The notes: generated from the sequence alone by a model not told the origin. DNA of 64,000 bases from Devosia subaequoris (GCF_014197055.1 NZ_JACIEW010000001.1:744001-808000), one strand, 5' to 3'. Shown: positions 1-8,146, numbered from the stretch's first letter. Numbers and translations: made by a program.

Positions 1-31
1 GCAGCCCGCCGCCCACCCGTCCGGAGACATC

Positions 32-2110
32 ATGACCAAGGCTACCCCGCCCATTGCCAGGCGCATTCCGCATTCGCACACGCATCATGACATCACCCGT
101 GATGATCCCTATGCGTGGTTGCGCGCGGAAAACTGGCAGGAGGTGATGCAGAATCCCGAAACGCTTGATCCGGATATCCGCGCCTATCTCGAGGCCGAGA
201 ACAACTACTACGAGACCGAATTCGGCCAGCCGACCGCGGATCTGCAGGACAAGATCTACAAGGAGATTCGAGGTCGTATCAAAGAAGATGACAGTGGCGT
301 TCCATCACCTGACGGTGAGTGGGCCTACAACACGCGGATGCTGGAGGGGAAACAGTACCCGCTCATCGTCCGCACGCCGCGCAATGGTGGCGAGGAAACC
401 GTGCTGCTCGACTGCAACGTGGAGGCAGGGGACGGTTACTTTGGTTTTGCCGGGGCCGGGCATGATCCCTCCCACAGCTACATCACCTGGGCTGCCGATC
501 GGGCCGGCTCGGAATATTTCGATATCGTCGTGCGCGAACTGGCCAGCGGCAAGGATGTCGAAACCATCAAGGATACGGCGGGCAGCACTGTGTGGTCCGC
601 CGACGGCCGGTCCTTCTACTATACAGAATATGACGACAATCACCGCCCGTTCCGTGTGCGCCACCACAGACTGGGCACGGCGCAGGCCGATGACCCCATC
701 GTCTATGAGGAAAAGGACCCCGGCTTCTTTGTCGGCGTGGGCAAGACGCTTTCGGACAAGTTCATCGTCATCGACGCGCATGATCACCAGACCAGCGAAG
801 TCTGGCTGATCGATGCCGAACGCGGTGGCGACCCACGGCTGGTCGCGCCGCGCGTCACGGATCGGGAATACGAGCTCGAAGAGCGTGGTGGCTTGCTCTA
901 TATCCGCACCAATGCGGATGGGGCTGAGGATTACAAGATCGTCACCGCTCCGACCGACAAACCTGCCGCCGAGAACTGGACCGATCTCGTCCCGCATCGC
1001 GAGGGTGTGCTCATCCTCGACATCGCGGTGTTGTCCAACCATCTGCTCCGGCTCGAACGCGAGGACGGCCTGCCGCGCATCGTGGCGCGCGACCTGCGCA
1101 CGGGCAAGGAGGAGATCGTTGGCTTTGAGGAAGAGGCTTATGCGCTGGGCATGTCGACTGGCTATGAGTTCGACACCAGCGTGTTCCGGCTGACCTATTC
1201 CTCGCCGACCACGCCCAGCCAGGTGTTCGATGTCGATCTCGAAACCGGCGCGCGAACCCTGCTCAAGACCCAGGAAGTGCCTTCGGGCCACGACCCTGCC
1301 GATTATGAGACCAAACGCCTTTTCGCCACGGCCAGTGACGGCGAACAGGTGCCGGTGACCCTGCTCTACCGCAAGGGCACACAGCTCGATGGGTCCAACC
1401 CAGCGCTGCTCTATGGCTATGGCTCTTATGGCATGTCGATGCCCGCCAGCTTCTCGGTTTCGGTTCTCTCGCTGGTCGATCGGGGCTTTGTCTACGCGAT
1501 TGCCCATATTCGCGGCGGCATGGACAAGGGCTATCGCTGGTACAAGCAGGGCCGGCGCGAGCACAAGACCAACACCTTCACCGACTTCATCGCTGCGGCA
1601 GAAATGCTGATCGAGGCCGGGTACACGCAGCAGGGCCAGATCATTGCGCAGGGAGGCTCGGCCGGCGGCATGCTGATGGGTGCCATTGCCAATCTGCGGC
1701 CCGATCTCTGGGGGGGGATCATTGCCCAGGTGCCCTTTGTCGACGTGCTCAACACGATGCTCGATGACACGCTGCCCCTGACACCGCCGGAATGGCCCGA
1801 ATGGGGCAACCCCATCACCAGCGCGGAAGACTATGCCCGCATCGCGGCCTACGCTCCCTATGAGGCCGTCTCGGCCCAGGCCTATCCGCCGATCTTTGCG
1901 CTGGCCGGGCTTACCGATCCGCGGGTGACCTATTGGGAGCCGGCCAAATGGGTGGCAAAACTGCGGGCAACCAAGAGCGGGGATGCACCATTGTATCTCA
2001 AGACCAATATGAGCGCCGGCCATGCCGGTGCGTCCGGCCGCTTCGACCGTCTCAAGGAAACCGCCCAGTGCTATGCTTTTGCAATAAAGTCAGCGGGATT
2101 GGACGGTTAG
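32..2110 (+). CDS. ptrB: Oligopeptidase B (S9A serine peptidase)
   Basis: A 692-residue cytosolic serine peptidase of the prolyl-oligopeptidase family, which cleaves short peptides after basic residues. The N-terminal part (about residues 10-400) has the character of the seven-bladed propeller that filters substrates by size. The C-terminal alpha/beta hydrolase starts near the YGYGSYG segment. The catalytic triad can be read as Ser543 in GGSAGG, Asp629 in LTDPRV and His664 in SAGHAG, with the usual family spacing. No signal peptide is visible. The start at 32 has CGGAG five bases upstream. Length is normal for the family (about 680-700). The gene upstream lies outside the window and the next gene, sodB, has its own promoter, so this is probably the end of its transcript. 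Confidence 0.95.
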   Translation: MTKATPPIARRIPHSHTHHDITRDDPYAWLRAENWQEVMQNPETLDPDIRAYLEAENNYYETEFGQPTADLQDKIYKEIRGRIKEDDSGVPSPDGEWAYNTRMLEGKQYPLIVRTPRNGGEETVLLDCNVEAGDGYFGFAGAGHDPSHSYITWAADRAGSEYFDIVVRELASGKDVETIKDTAGSTVWSADGRSFYYTEYDDNHRPFRVRHHRLGTAQADDPIVYEEKDPGFFVGVGKTLSDKFIVIDAHDHQTSEVWLIDAERGGDPRLVAPRVTDREYELEERGGLLYIRTNADGAEDYKIVTAPTDKPAAENWTDLVPHREGVLILDIAVLSNHLLRLEREDGLPRIVARDLRTGKEEIVGFEEEAYALGMSTGYEFDTSVFRLTYSSPTTPSQVFDVDLETGARTLLKTQEVPSGHDPADYETKRLFATASDGEQVPVTLLYRKGTQLDGSNPALLYGYGSYGMSMPASFSVSVLSLVDRGFVYAIAHIRGGMDKGYRWYKQGRREHKTNTFTDFIAAAEMLIEAGYTQQGQIIAQGGSAGGMLMGAIANLRPDLWGGIIAQVPFVDVLNTMLDDTLPLTPPEWPEWGNPITSAEDYARIAAYAPYEAVSAQAYPPIFALAGLTDPRVTYWEPAKWVAKLRATKSGDAPLYLKTNMSAGHAGASGRFDRLKETAQCYAFAIKSAGLDG

Positions 2111-2124
2111 TTGCCAGCACGACA

Positions 2125-2153
2125 TTGTTGCGCCAAGCGCATGTGCCTATAAC
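2125..2153 (+). promoter_or_regulatory. Candidate sigma-70 promoter of sodB
   Basis: TTGTTG (2125-2130), a 17-base spacer and TATAAC (2148-2153) lie about 57 bases before the sodB start, in the 99-base gap after ptrB. The match and spacing are good, but no transcription start is known. Confidence 0.5.
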
Positions 2154-2209
2154 CGGAGCCGAAATGCGGCTCGCGCCAGCGTCATCCTGAAATCCAACCG
2201 GAGGCTAAC

Positions 2210-2815
2210 ATGACCACGTTTGAACTGCCCGCCCTGCCCTATGCCTATGATGCACTGGGTCCCTATATGTCAGCAGAAACCCTGGAGTTTCACCATGACA
2301 AGCACCATCAGGCCTATGTGACCAACGGCAACAATTTGCTCAAAGACTCCGGCCTGGAGGGCAAGAGCCTTGAAGAGATCGTCAAGGAAAGCCACGGCAA
2401 GAATGCGGGCCTGTTCAACAACGCAGGCCAGCATTACAACCATATCCACTTCTGGAACTGGATGAAGCCCAATGGCGGCGGCAAGTCGCTGCCGGGCAAG
2501 CTGCAGGCGGCAGTCGACAGCGACCTGGGCGGTTTTGACAAGCTGCGCGCCGACTTCATCGCGGCCGGCACCACCCAGTTCGGTTCGGGCTGGGCTTGGA
2601 TTGCGGTCAAGAACGGCAAGCTGGAAGTGGCCAAGACCCCGAACGGGGAATCGCCGCTGGTCAATGGCGCCAGCCCGATCCTGGGCGTCGATGTGTGGGA
2701 GCACTCCTACTACATCGACTACCGCAATGCGCGCCCGAAATATCTCGAGGCCTGGTTCGACAATCTGGTGAACTGGGAATATGTGGAGAAGATGTTCGAG
2801 GAAGCCACCGCCTGA
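2210..2815 (+). CDS. sodB: Superoxide dismutase, Fe/Mn family
   Basis: A 201-residue cytosolic dismutase that converts superoxide to oxygen and hydrogen peroxide. The four metal ligands can be placed at His28 (EFHHDKHH), His78 (YNHIHFW), Asp161 and His165 (DVWEHSYY). Gln74, four residues before His78, sits where iron enzymes carry their second-sphere glutamine, so an iron or cambialistic enzyme is more likely than a strict manganese one. Metal choice cannot be settled from sequence. There is no export signal. A GGAGG-type ribosome site precedes the ATG. It is monocistronic: its own promoter lies upstream and a strong hairpin terminator begins 26 bases after the stop codon. Confidence 0.96.
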   Translation: MTTFELPALPYAYDALGPYMSAETLEFHHDKHHQAYVTNGNNLLKDSGLEGKSLEEIVKESHGKNAGLFNNAGQHYNHIHFWNWMKPNGGGKSLPGKLQAAVDSDLGGFDKLRADFIAAGTTQFGSGWAWIAVKNGKLEVAKTPNGESPLVNGASPILGVDVWEHSYYIDYRNARPKYLEAWFDNLVNWEYVEKMFEEATA

Positions 2816-2841
2816 TTGTGGCGCTTCATGAAGAATACAAG

Positions 2842-2869
2842 CGGCGGGAGCGATCCCGCCGTTTTTTTT
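2842..2869 (+). terminator. Rho-independent terminator of sodB
   Basis: A perfect 8-bp stem (CGGCGGGA at 2842-2849, TCCCGCCG at 2854-2861) with loop GCGA is followed by eight T residues. The T run overlaps the stop codon of the decayed DUF454 gene on the other strand. Confidence 0.93.
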
Positions 2870-3104
2870 ATTCCGCCTTGGCTGGCGTCGAGCCATTGGG
2901 CCGGGAGAGAATATAGCCCGCGCTGCCGCCCAAAATAGCGGCGCCGGTGAGCCATCGCCAATAGCCGGGCCTAGCGCCGATCCAGAAAAACGCCACCCCC
3001 ACGGCGATGCTGCAACAAGCCAGGATCTTGGCACGGCGCGGAATGGCGCCCTGGTCACGCCAACGCCGGATGCCGGGCGCGAGCTGTCGCGGTGCCGCAT
3101 GGCA
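2868..3104 (-). pseudogene. 5'-truncated DUF454 (YbaN-like) membrane protein remnant
   Basis: Reading the minus strand from 3098 to the TAA at 2868-2870 gives about 76 residues. They contain the DUF454 core signature WRDQGAIPRRAKILA followed by two hydrophobic stretches (AVGVAFFWIG and LTGAAILGGSAGYIL). Family members normally begin with about 50 residues carrying the first membrane helices and a PTTPF-like motif. Here that part is absent: a TAG in frame at 3105-3107 closes the frame and no ATG, GTG or TTG is found before the conserved core. The first 18 residues would have to be read without a start codon. I therefore call it a remnant; an unannotated start such as CTG cannot be excluded. 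DUF454 function itself is unknown. Confidence 0.6.
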
Positions 3105-3157
3105 CTATTGTCTCTTGAGAACTGGAACCACGCTCTTCTATCCCCCGTTTGAGCATG

Positions 3158-3173
3158 TTAACGAAGGCTTAAC
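3158..3173 (+). promoter_or_regulatory. CtrA-box match upstream of the receiver gene
   Basis: TTAA (3158-3161), seven bases, then TTAAC (3169-3173) is an exact match to the full CtrA consensus TTAA-N7-TTAAC of alphaproteobacteria. It lies 18 bases before the likely GTG start at 3192. Such a position would overlap or follow the core promoter, so repression or activation cannot be told apart. Confidence 0.5.
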
Positions 3174-3191
3174 GAAACGAAGGTGATTTGC

Positions 3192-3743
3192 GTGACCGCT
3201 GCGGGCAAAACTATCGCCATATTGGCAGCCAATCCGGCCCTTAGCGCTCTGCTGACCATGGTGCTGGCAGGCGACTCGCGGCTTCGCGTCCGTCCCTTCG
3301 ACAGCGAGGCGGAGCTGTTCGCCTATATGCGCATCGCCCCGCTCGACATGCTGGTGGTTGACTTCGACCGCGAGGGCCGCCCCGCCTATGAGATGGTGGA
3401 AGCCATCCGCCTCGACCCAAGTCTGGTATCGCGGGACCTGCCCGTAATCGCGATGACCCGCGCCATTACGCCGCCCATGCGCCAGCAGGCGATCAGCGCC
3501 GGCATCGACGAGGTGCTGGTCAAGCCGATGTCGCCACGCCATCTGCTGCAGCGGGTGCAGGCGCGCCTGCTCAATCGCAGCGTTATCGGCGCATTGGGCT
3601 TTGGCTATCGCGGGCCGGAACGGCGCAATCGCGTGCCCATGCGCACGCCTGAGCCGCATCCGGGGCGGCGTTACACGGACAATGTCGTGCCACTATTTCC
3701 CGAGCGCCGCGCCGCGCGGCCGGATCAGAGCCCTTTGGCCTGA
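3192..3743 (+). CDS. Receiver-domain protein with degenerate acidic site
   Basis: A 183-residue protein with one CheY-like receiver domain (about residues 5-125) and no recognised output domain. Asp57 (VVDFD), Thr89 (IAMTR) and Lys111 (LVKPMS) fit phosphoacceptor, switch and conserved lysine positions. The acidic pair that binds magnesium after strand 1 is replaced by Ala-Ala-Asn (AILAANP), so normal phosphorylation is doubtful. The C-terminal 50 residues are basic and contain YRGPERR, reminiscent of the GPDRR tails of other alphaproteobacterial receivers. I chose GTG 3192 because GAAGG sits six bases upstream; GTG 3183 is an alternative that adds three residues. A CtrA box directly precedes it. 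Partner kinase and role are unknown. Confidence 0.75.
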   Translation: MTAAGKTIAILAANPALSALLTMVLAGDSRLRVRPFDSEAELFAYMRIAPLDMLVVDFDREGRPAYEMVEAIRLDPSLVSRDLPVIAMTRAITPPMRQQAISAGIDEVLVKPMSPRHLLQRVQARLLNRSVIGALGFGYRGPERRNRVPMRTPEPHPGRRYTDNVVPLFPERRAARPDQSPLA

Positions 3744-3808
3744 TCGCTCGCCGCCAATTGCGCGGGCGAGCCCGGAGAACGGCGCATCGCCGGTCTACTG
3801 GAAGAGCC

Positions 3809-4360
3809 CTAGGGCCGCTGCTCGTATACCCAGACCACCTTGTTCCACAGATCCTCGACGGTATCAGCGAACTGGATATTGCGATCGTAGTGGGGCACCG
3901 ACGCGGCCAGCACATCGGCGGCAAAGCCGCGCACCACTTCAAAGGCGCGATGCCGGTTGAGCATGACCACCGGGCGTGAAGCGCCTGAGGCCCATGCGCC
4001 AAAAAGTGCTGAAACCGAAGCAAGCGATCCTGGCAGCACCACGAAGGCCGCGCTCTGCGTGGCGAGATAGGCCTGTCTCTCCGCCTTGTCCGGCAGCACG
4101 GTGATGGGCACCCCGGTCAACGCCTGTGGCAATACAATACTCTCATCCGCCACGACCTCGACGACGCCTCCGGCGGTGCGCGCAGCAGTAATCAATGGCA
4201 CAGGGATGACGCCCTGTTCGGCCAGACACAGCATGCGGGCGCCCTTGCGAGCGAAAACGCGCCCGACTTCGCCCATCAGGCTGGCGCGTTCGGGATCACC
4301 CGGCCCCTTGTCAGAGGCAAAGATGGCGACCGTGACAGAGGTCCGCTCGGGATTGGCCAT
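3809..4360 (-). CDS. SLOG/LOG-superfamily (lysine-decarboxylase-like) protein, divergent
   Basis: A 183-residue Rossmann-like protein whose strand pattern (VTVAIFAS, ARMLCLAEQGVI, AAFVVLPGS, RPVVMLN) resembles the SLOG/LOG superfamily of nucleotide-binding proteins. The hallmark PGGxGT loop of LOG phosphoribohydrolases is replaced by PGSLAS (about residue 112), and the upstream GG-G loop by CLAEQGV. Cytokinin-type LOG catalysis is therefore unlikely, while nucleotide binding remains possible. The gene starts one base after the stop codon of the HerA-like ATPase gene, so the two are almost certainly co-translated. No signal peptide or membrane segment is seen. Function is unknown; SLOG domains elsewhere occur in nucleotide-signal and conflict systems. 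Confidence 0.7.
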   Translation of the reverse strand: MANPERTSVTVAIFASDKGPGDPERASLMGEVGRVFARKGARMLCLAEQGVIPVPLITAARTAGGVVEVVADESIVLPQALTGVPITVLPDKAERQAYLATQSAAFVVLPGSLASVSALFGAWASGASRPVVMLNRHRAFEVVRGFAADVLAASVPHYDRNIQFADTVEDLWNKVVWVYEQRP

Positions 4361-4361
4361 A

Positions 4362-5870
4362 TCAGCGCCTCCCCTTCAGACCGCCAAGGATGCCGCGCAC
4401 CAATTCCCGGCCCAGGGTATTGGCCACCGTGCGGGCAAATGAGGTCATTGCCGCTTCGGTCGGCGATTGGCGTGTGCTGCGGCGGGGCGCTGCCGCCTTT
4501 TCGGCACGCGCCCGTTCCTTGGCCAGCCGTTCGGCTTCTTCGAGCCTCTGTGCCTCCAAGGCGGCACGTTCCTCGGCCAATTGCTTCTCGCGCGCCCGCT
4601 TGTGCAGCACTTCAAACGCCGACTCGCGGTCCAGCACGGTGTCGTAGAGGGCGCCAACCGGTGAATTGGCGAGCGCCGCGTCACGTTCGGCCGGAGAGAT
4701 TGGGCCGACCTGCGCCGACGGCGGGCGGATGAAAGTGCGTCCCACCATGGAGGGTACACCCTTGGTTTCGAGCACGGAGACCAGCGCCTCGCCAATGCCA
4801 AGCTGGGTTATGGCCTCTTCGGTCGAGAATGCCGGATTGGGCCGGAACGTCTCGGCCGCCACCCTTACCGCCTTCTGCTCGCGCGGCGTATAGGCGCGCA
4901 AGGCATGCTGGACGCGATTTGCGAGCTGGGCCAGCACACTCTCGGGAATATCGACCGGATTTTGCGTCACAAAATAGACCCCGACACCTTTGGAGCGGAT
5001 CAGCTTGACCACCTGCTCGACCTTGTCGACCAGTGCCTTTGGTGCATCATCGAACAGCAGATGGGCTTCATCGAAGAAGAACACCAGTCTGGGCTTGTCG
5101 GGATCGCCCACCTCGGGCAGCTCCTCAAACAGTTCGGAGAGCAACCAGAGCAGAAAGGTGGCATAAAGCCTTGGCGATTGCATGAGTTGGTCGGCCGCCA
5201 GGATCGAGACCACGCCCCGCCCATCGGCATCGGTGCGCATCAGATCGTCAATCACCAACGCCCGCTCACCGAAGAAATGGTCGGCGCCCTGTTGTTCGAG
5301 CACTAGGAGCGCACGCTGAATGGCCCCGATCGAGGCGGTGGTGACATTGCCGTAGCGCGCGGAAATCTCGCGCGCCCGCTCCTGCACCTCCACCAGCAGC
5401 GCCCGCAGATCCTTCAGATCAAGCAACAGCAGGCCTTCCTCATCGGCGACCCGAAAAGCAATGTTGAGCACGCCTTCCTGGGTGTCGTTGAGGTCCAGAA
5501 TGCGGCTGAGCAGCACCGGCCCCATTTCCGAGATGGTCGCGCGGACCGGGTGCCCCTGCTTACCGAACAAATCCCAAAAGATGACCGGATAGATATCGTC
5601 GGCAAAATCGGTGAAGCCGATTTCTTCGGCGCGTTGTGCCTGCCAGTCCTGCGCCTTGCCCATGCGGGAAATGCCAGAGAGATCGCCCTTGATATCGGCG
5701 GCAAAGACCGGCACACCCGCCGCCGAAAAGCCTTCTGCGAGCACCTGCAGGCTCACCGTCTTGCCAGTGCCGGTTGCGCCGGTAATCAGCCCGTGGCGAT
5801 TGGCGTACTTGAGCTTGAGATATTCCGGCTTGTCGCTCACGCCCAAGAAAATTTCGCCGTCCACGAGCAT
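4362..5870 (-). CDS. HerA-like ATPase (DUF853/YjgR family)
   Basis: A 502-residue P-loop ATPase of the HerA/FtsK class. Walker A is GATGTGKT at residues 31-38 and Walker B is LVFFFDEAH at 262-270. A later segment ([19 protein letters not shown] in sense) matches the sensor region of the DUF853 family, to which E. coli YjgR belongs, and the length agrees (about 500). Residues about 425-475 form a highly charged, probably coiled-coil tail. No partner nuclease of the NurA type is adjacent; instead the coupled downstream gene encodes a SLOG-like protein. Related hexamers move DNA or act in phage defence, but for DUF853 proteins the substrate is not established. Cytosolic. Confidence 0.85.
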   Translation of the reverse strand: MLVDGEIFLGVSDKPEYLKLKYANRHGLITGATGTGKTVSLQVLAEGFSAAGVPVFAADIKGDLSGISRMGKAQDWQAQRAEEIGFTDFADDIYPVIFWDLFGKQGHPVRATISEMGPVLLSRILDLNDTQEGVLNIAFRVADEEGLLLLDLKDLRALLVEVQERAREISARYGNVTTASIGAIQRALLVLEQQGADHFFGERALVIDDLMRTDADGRGVVSILAADQLMQSPRLYATFLLWLLSELFEELPEVGDPDKPRLVFFFDEAHLLFDDAPKALVDKVEQVVKLIRSKGVGVYFVTQNPVDIPESVLAQLANRVQHALRAYTPREQKAVRVAAETFRPNPAFSTEEAITQLGIGEALVSVLETKGVPSMVGRTFIRPPSAQVGPISPAERDAALANSPVGALYDTVLDRESAFEVLHKRAREKQLAEERAALEAQRLEEAERLAKERARAEKAAAPRRSTRQSPTEAAMTSFARTVANTLGRELVRGILGGLKGRR

Positions 5871-5975
5871 GCCGCGCCACCTGTTTGTCCGTTATTGGCC
5901 GTACTTATAGCGGCCCAGCGGCGCCCGGAACAAGCAAGTGACAAGCGGGCAGGCCGCGTTTTAGACGTCGACATC

Positions 5976-6015
5976 TTGCCATTTGGCGTATTTGAACATA
6001 TTTTATGCCAAAAGG
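5976..6015 (+). promoter_or_regulatory. Candidate autoregulatory operator/promoter of the Xre-RES pair
   Basis: An imperfect inverted repeat (CCATTTGGCGTA at 5979-5990 and TATGCCAAAAGG at 6004-6015, 10 of 12 positions matching) has a 13-base centre. It ends on the ribosome site of the antitoxin gene. A possible -35 TTGCCA (5976-5981), 17-base spacer and -10 TATTTT (5999-6004) overlap it. The position suits repression by the Xre-type antitoxin, as is known for many toxin-antitoxin operons. The promoter elements are weaker evidence than the dyad. Confidence 0.5.
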
Positions 6016-6023
6016 AGCAACCC

Positions 6024-6434
6024 ATGTTGCATGAATTGCCACGGACAGAAGCCATTCCCGAACTCGCTACCATCACGGGTGCAGAGTCGGCAGCGATGGC
6101 GCGCGCGGTGATGCGACTGTTCGAGCGCTGGGGTGTGAATGACGCCGAGGCCCGCGACATCCTCGGCGGGCTGGCCGCGCGGACCCATGCTCGCTGGAAA
6201 GCCGGTGAACCGGGCCGGATCGACCGCGACCTGGCCACGCGCCTTTCGCTCCTGATGGGTATTCACAAGGGCCTGCGCTATCTCTTTACCGACCCGGAAC
6301 GCGGTTATGCCTGGGTCAGGAAACCCAACCGGGATTTTGGCGGCCGCACGCCGGTTGAAGTCATGGCCGAGGGCAGCCTGTTCGCTCTGGCGCGGGTGCG
6401 CAGCTATCTCGATTCCGAGCGTGGCGGCTGGTGA
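6024..6434 (+). CDS. Xre/MbcA/ParS-type antitoxin (DUF2384)
   Basis: A 136-residue protein with an N-terminal helix-turn-helix-like part (about residues 20-65, LFERWGVNDAEARDILGG) and the C-terminal MbcA/ParS toxin-binding region (GIHKGLRYLF, then RTPVEVMAEGSLFALARVRSYLD). The latter segment is characteristic of antitoxins that pair with RES toxins. AAGGAG lies six bases before ATG 6024. The stop codon overlaps the GTG start of the next gene (GTGA), giving translational coupling. It should neutralise the RES enzyme and, with it, repress the operon through the dyad just upstream. Family assignment rests on the C-terminal motif and the partner. Confidence 0.85.
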   Translation: MLHELPRTEAIPELATITGAESAAMARAVMRLFERWGVNDAEARDILGGLAARTHARWKAGEPGRIDRDLATRLSLLMGIHKGLRYLFTDPERGYAWVRKPNRDFGGRTPVEVMAEGSLFALARVRSYLDSERGGW

Positions 6435-7123
6435 ACGACACCCTGGCCCTGGCGCCGGTCACCTGGCCCAAAGCGTACCGTCTGATCCGCTCGATCCACC
6501 CGCCGATCGACCTGTTCGAAGATATTGCTGATCCCCGCGACTGGGAGGCTCTGGCTTCGGCTGAATCGAAAACCAATCCGCGTCTGTGGGACCATTTGGG
6601 CCGGCTCGATCTGGTGCCGCCCGAACGGCGCGTCGGCGGGCCGGGCGCGAGCTATCTCATGGCGCCATTCGTGCATGTCAGCCACGACAGGCCCGGCCGT
6701 TTCACCGATGGCAGCTATGGGATTTACAGCGTCGGCAATACCGAAGAGGTCGCAATCCGCGAGGTGGCGCATCATCACGGCCGGGCCATGGCCGCGAGCG
6801 CTGAAGCGCCGGGCTGGACTTCCCAGTTTCGCATGCTGGTCAACCGGCTCGAACTCGACCTGCATGATGCTCGCCCGTTCGACCGCCTTCATGACCCTGA
6901 CGACTATCAGGTGTCCCAGGCTCTGGGTCGGCAGCTTCGGCGCGCCGGCAGCAATGGCATCGTCTATCGCAGCGTTCGCGCCAGGGCGGGTGAGTGCGCA
7001 GCCATCTTCTGGCCAGACCTGATCCCCGTGCCGATACAGGCCGACCACTTCGACTATCACTGGGTCGGAAATCATGTCGATCGCATCCGCAATTGCAGGA
7101 CAGGCGCGATCTTCGGGCTTTGA
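6431..7123 (+). CDS. RES-family NAD+-degrading toxin (MbcT/ParT-like)
   Basis: A 230-residue RES-domain protein. RES toxins degrade or phosphorolyse NAD+, or modify proteins with ADP-ribose, and arrest growth. The family's three namesake residues are visible: Arg17 in AYRLIR, a Glu in GIYSVGNTEEVAIRE, and Ser in GIVYRSVR, followed by GECAAIFWP, the usual C-terminal strand. Where most relatives have Pro before the Ser, this one has Arg. The GTG start overlaps the antitoxin stop. There is no secretion signal. The intact motif set suggests an active toxin rather than a relic. The next gene converges on it after 21 bases. Confidence 0.87.
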   Translation: MNDTLALAPVTWPKAYRLIRSIHPPIDLFEDIADPRDWEALASAESKTNPRLWDHLGRLDLVPPERRVGGPGASYLMAPFVHVSHDRPGRFTDGSYGIYSVGNTEEVAIREVAHHHGRAMAASAEAPGWTSQFRMLVNRLELDLHDARPFDRLHDPDDYQVSQALGRQLRRAGSNGIVYRSVRARAGECAAIFWPDLIPVPIQADHFDYHWVGNHVDRIRNCRTGAIFGL

Positions 7124-7144
7124 GAGCTTGAGCCGGTCCGCGGG

Positions 7145-8146
7145 CTAAATCCCCACCGCCCGCATCTCACCGACCACAGTGCCCCGCACGTTCTTGATCG
7201 GCTGACGGGCGAACTGTTCCAGTACGGCCTTCTGGTTGGCGTCCGGATCGGCGAATTTCAGCAGCAAGGCAGCGACCATGGTGTGGCTGGCGACCATGTT
7301 GCCGTCATCGCACTTAAGGGCATAGCCCCAGCCCTTGTCCCGGATAGCGCCGCATTGCACCCCTTCTGCACCGCCTTTCTGCATGACACGACCCATGAAG
7401 GCTTCCATGACCAGCGTGTCGAGGTGGCCGGTGCCCGCAACCAAATGAGGGTGGCTGGTGGCCGCATCGAAGAGGGCCTGGGCTCCTTTGGCATGCTCGC
7501 CATCGAGGCCTTCGCCTGTCGACATACGGGCAAAGCCGCAGGCCCAGGCGTGCAGCGGAGCGGCCCAGGTGGGAATGGAGCAACCATCTGTACCGCAACG
7601 GTCTTCGGTCAGTTCCTCGCCGATCACATATTCTACCGCTGCCCGCACGGCTCTTTGTACGTCATGCTCGCGGTCGACATAGCCCTCTGTCGGCACGCCC
7701 ATGGCCAGCGCGACGCTGAGCATACCAGAATGCTTGCCCGAGCAATTATTGTGCAGGGCACTTGGCTCGGTGGCGGCCGCTCTAAGAGCCTGACGCGCCC
7801 TGGCATTGGTCGGCATGTGAGCACCGCATTCCAGATCGCACTCGGAAAGCCCCATGCGCTCGAGAAACTGGTTCACATGGCTCACATGCTCGTCCTCGCC
7901 ATGATGCGAAGCGCAGGCCAGCGCCAGTTCTTCGGGCGAATGGTGAAAGCGATCAACGGCGTGCCGATCAAAAATGGCCAAGGCCTGCATGGATTTTATA
8001 GCGGATCGAGGGAAGATAGGCCGCTCGATATCGCCGGCCGAGGCAATCACCTGCCCGTCAGCATCAACGATGACAAAGGCACCGCGATGCCGGTTTTCAA
8101 CCCAATTGCCGCGCACGGCCTCGGCGAGAATCGGGTTGGCTTCCAT
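7145..8146 (-). CDS. L-asparaginase, Rhizobium etli (ReAV) type
   Basis: A 333-residue enzyme of Pfam Asparaginase_II, unrelated to E. coli AnsA/AnsB, that hydrolyses asparagine to aspartate and ammonia. Residues known from the R. etli enzyme fall at the same numbers here: Ser48-x-x-Lys51, Ser80 (CASHHGE), Cys135 and Lys138 (NNCSGK), and Cys189 (DGCSIP). A later Cys265 and Lys278 (ALKCDDG) fit the remaining conserved pair. The fold is serine beta-lactamase-like with a zinc site in that homologue. ATG 8146 was chosen because it matches the family N terminus and has GGAG ten bases upstream. Longer readings would run into the SH3 gene. It is cytosolic, and nitrogen supply fits the nitrate genes nearby. 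Confidence 0.88.
   Translation of the reverse strand: MEANPILAEAVRGNWVENRHRGAFVIVDADGQVIASAGDIERPIFPRSAIKSMQALAIFDRHAVDRFHHSPEELALACASHHGEDEHVSHVNQFLERMGLSECDLECGAHMPTNARARQALRAAATEPSALHNNCSGKHSGMLSVALAMGVPTEGYVDREHDVQRAVRAAVEYVIGEELTEDRCGTDGCSIPTWAAPLHAWACGFARMSTGEGLDGEHAKGAQALFDAATSHPHLVAGTGHLDTLVMEAFMGRVMQKGGAEGVQCGAIRDKGWGYALKCDDGNMVASHTMVAALLLKFADPDANQKAVLEQFARQPIKNVRGTVVGEMRAVGI

Noticed and set aside
305-2023. 572-codon open frame on the minus strand inside ptrB
   Set aside because: Composition-driven antisense frame of a clear S9 peptidase; Arg/His-rich translation with no domain and no ribosome site.
2719-2961. 80-codon minus-strand frame overlapping the sodB 3' end
   Set aside because: A different frame from the DUF454 remnant; runs through the terminator and into sodB antisense.
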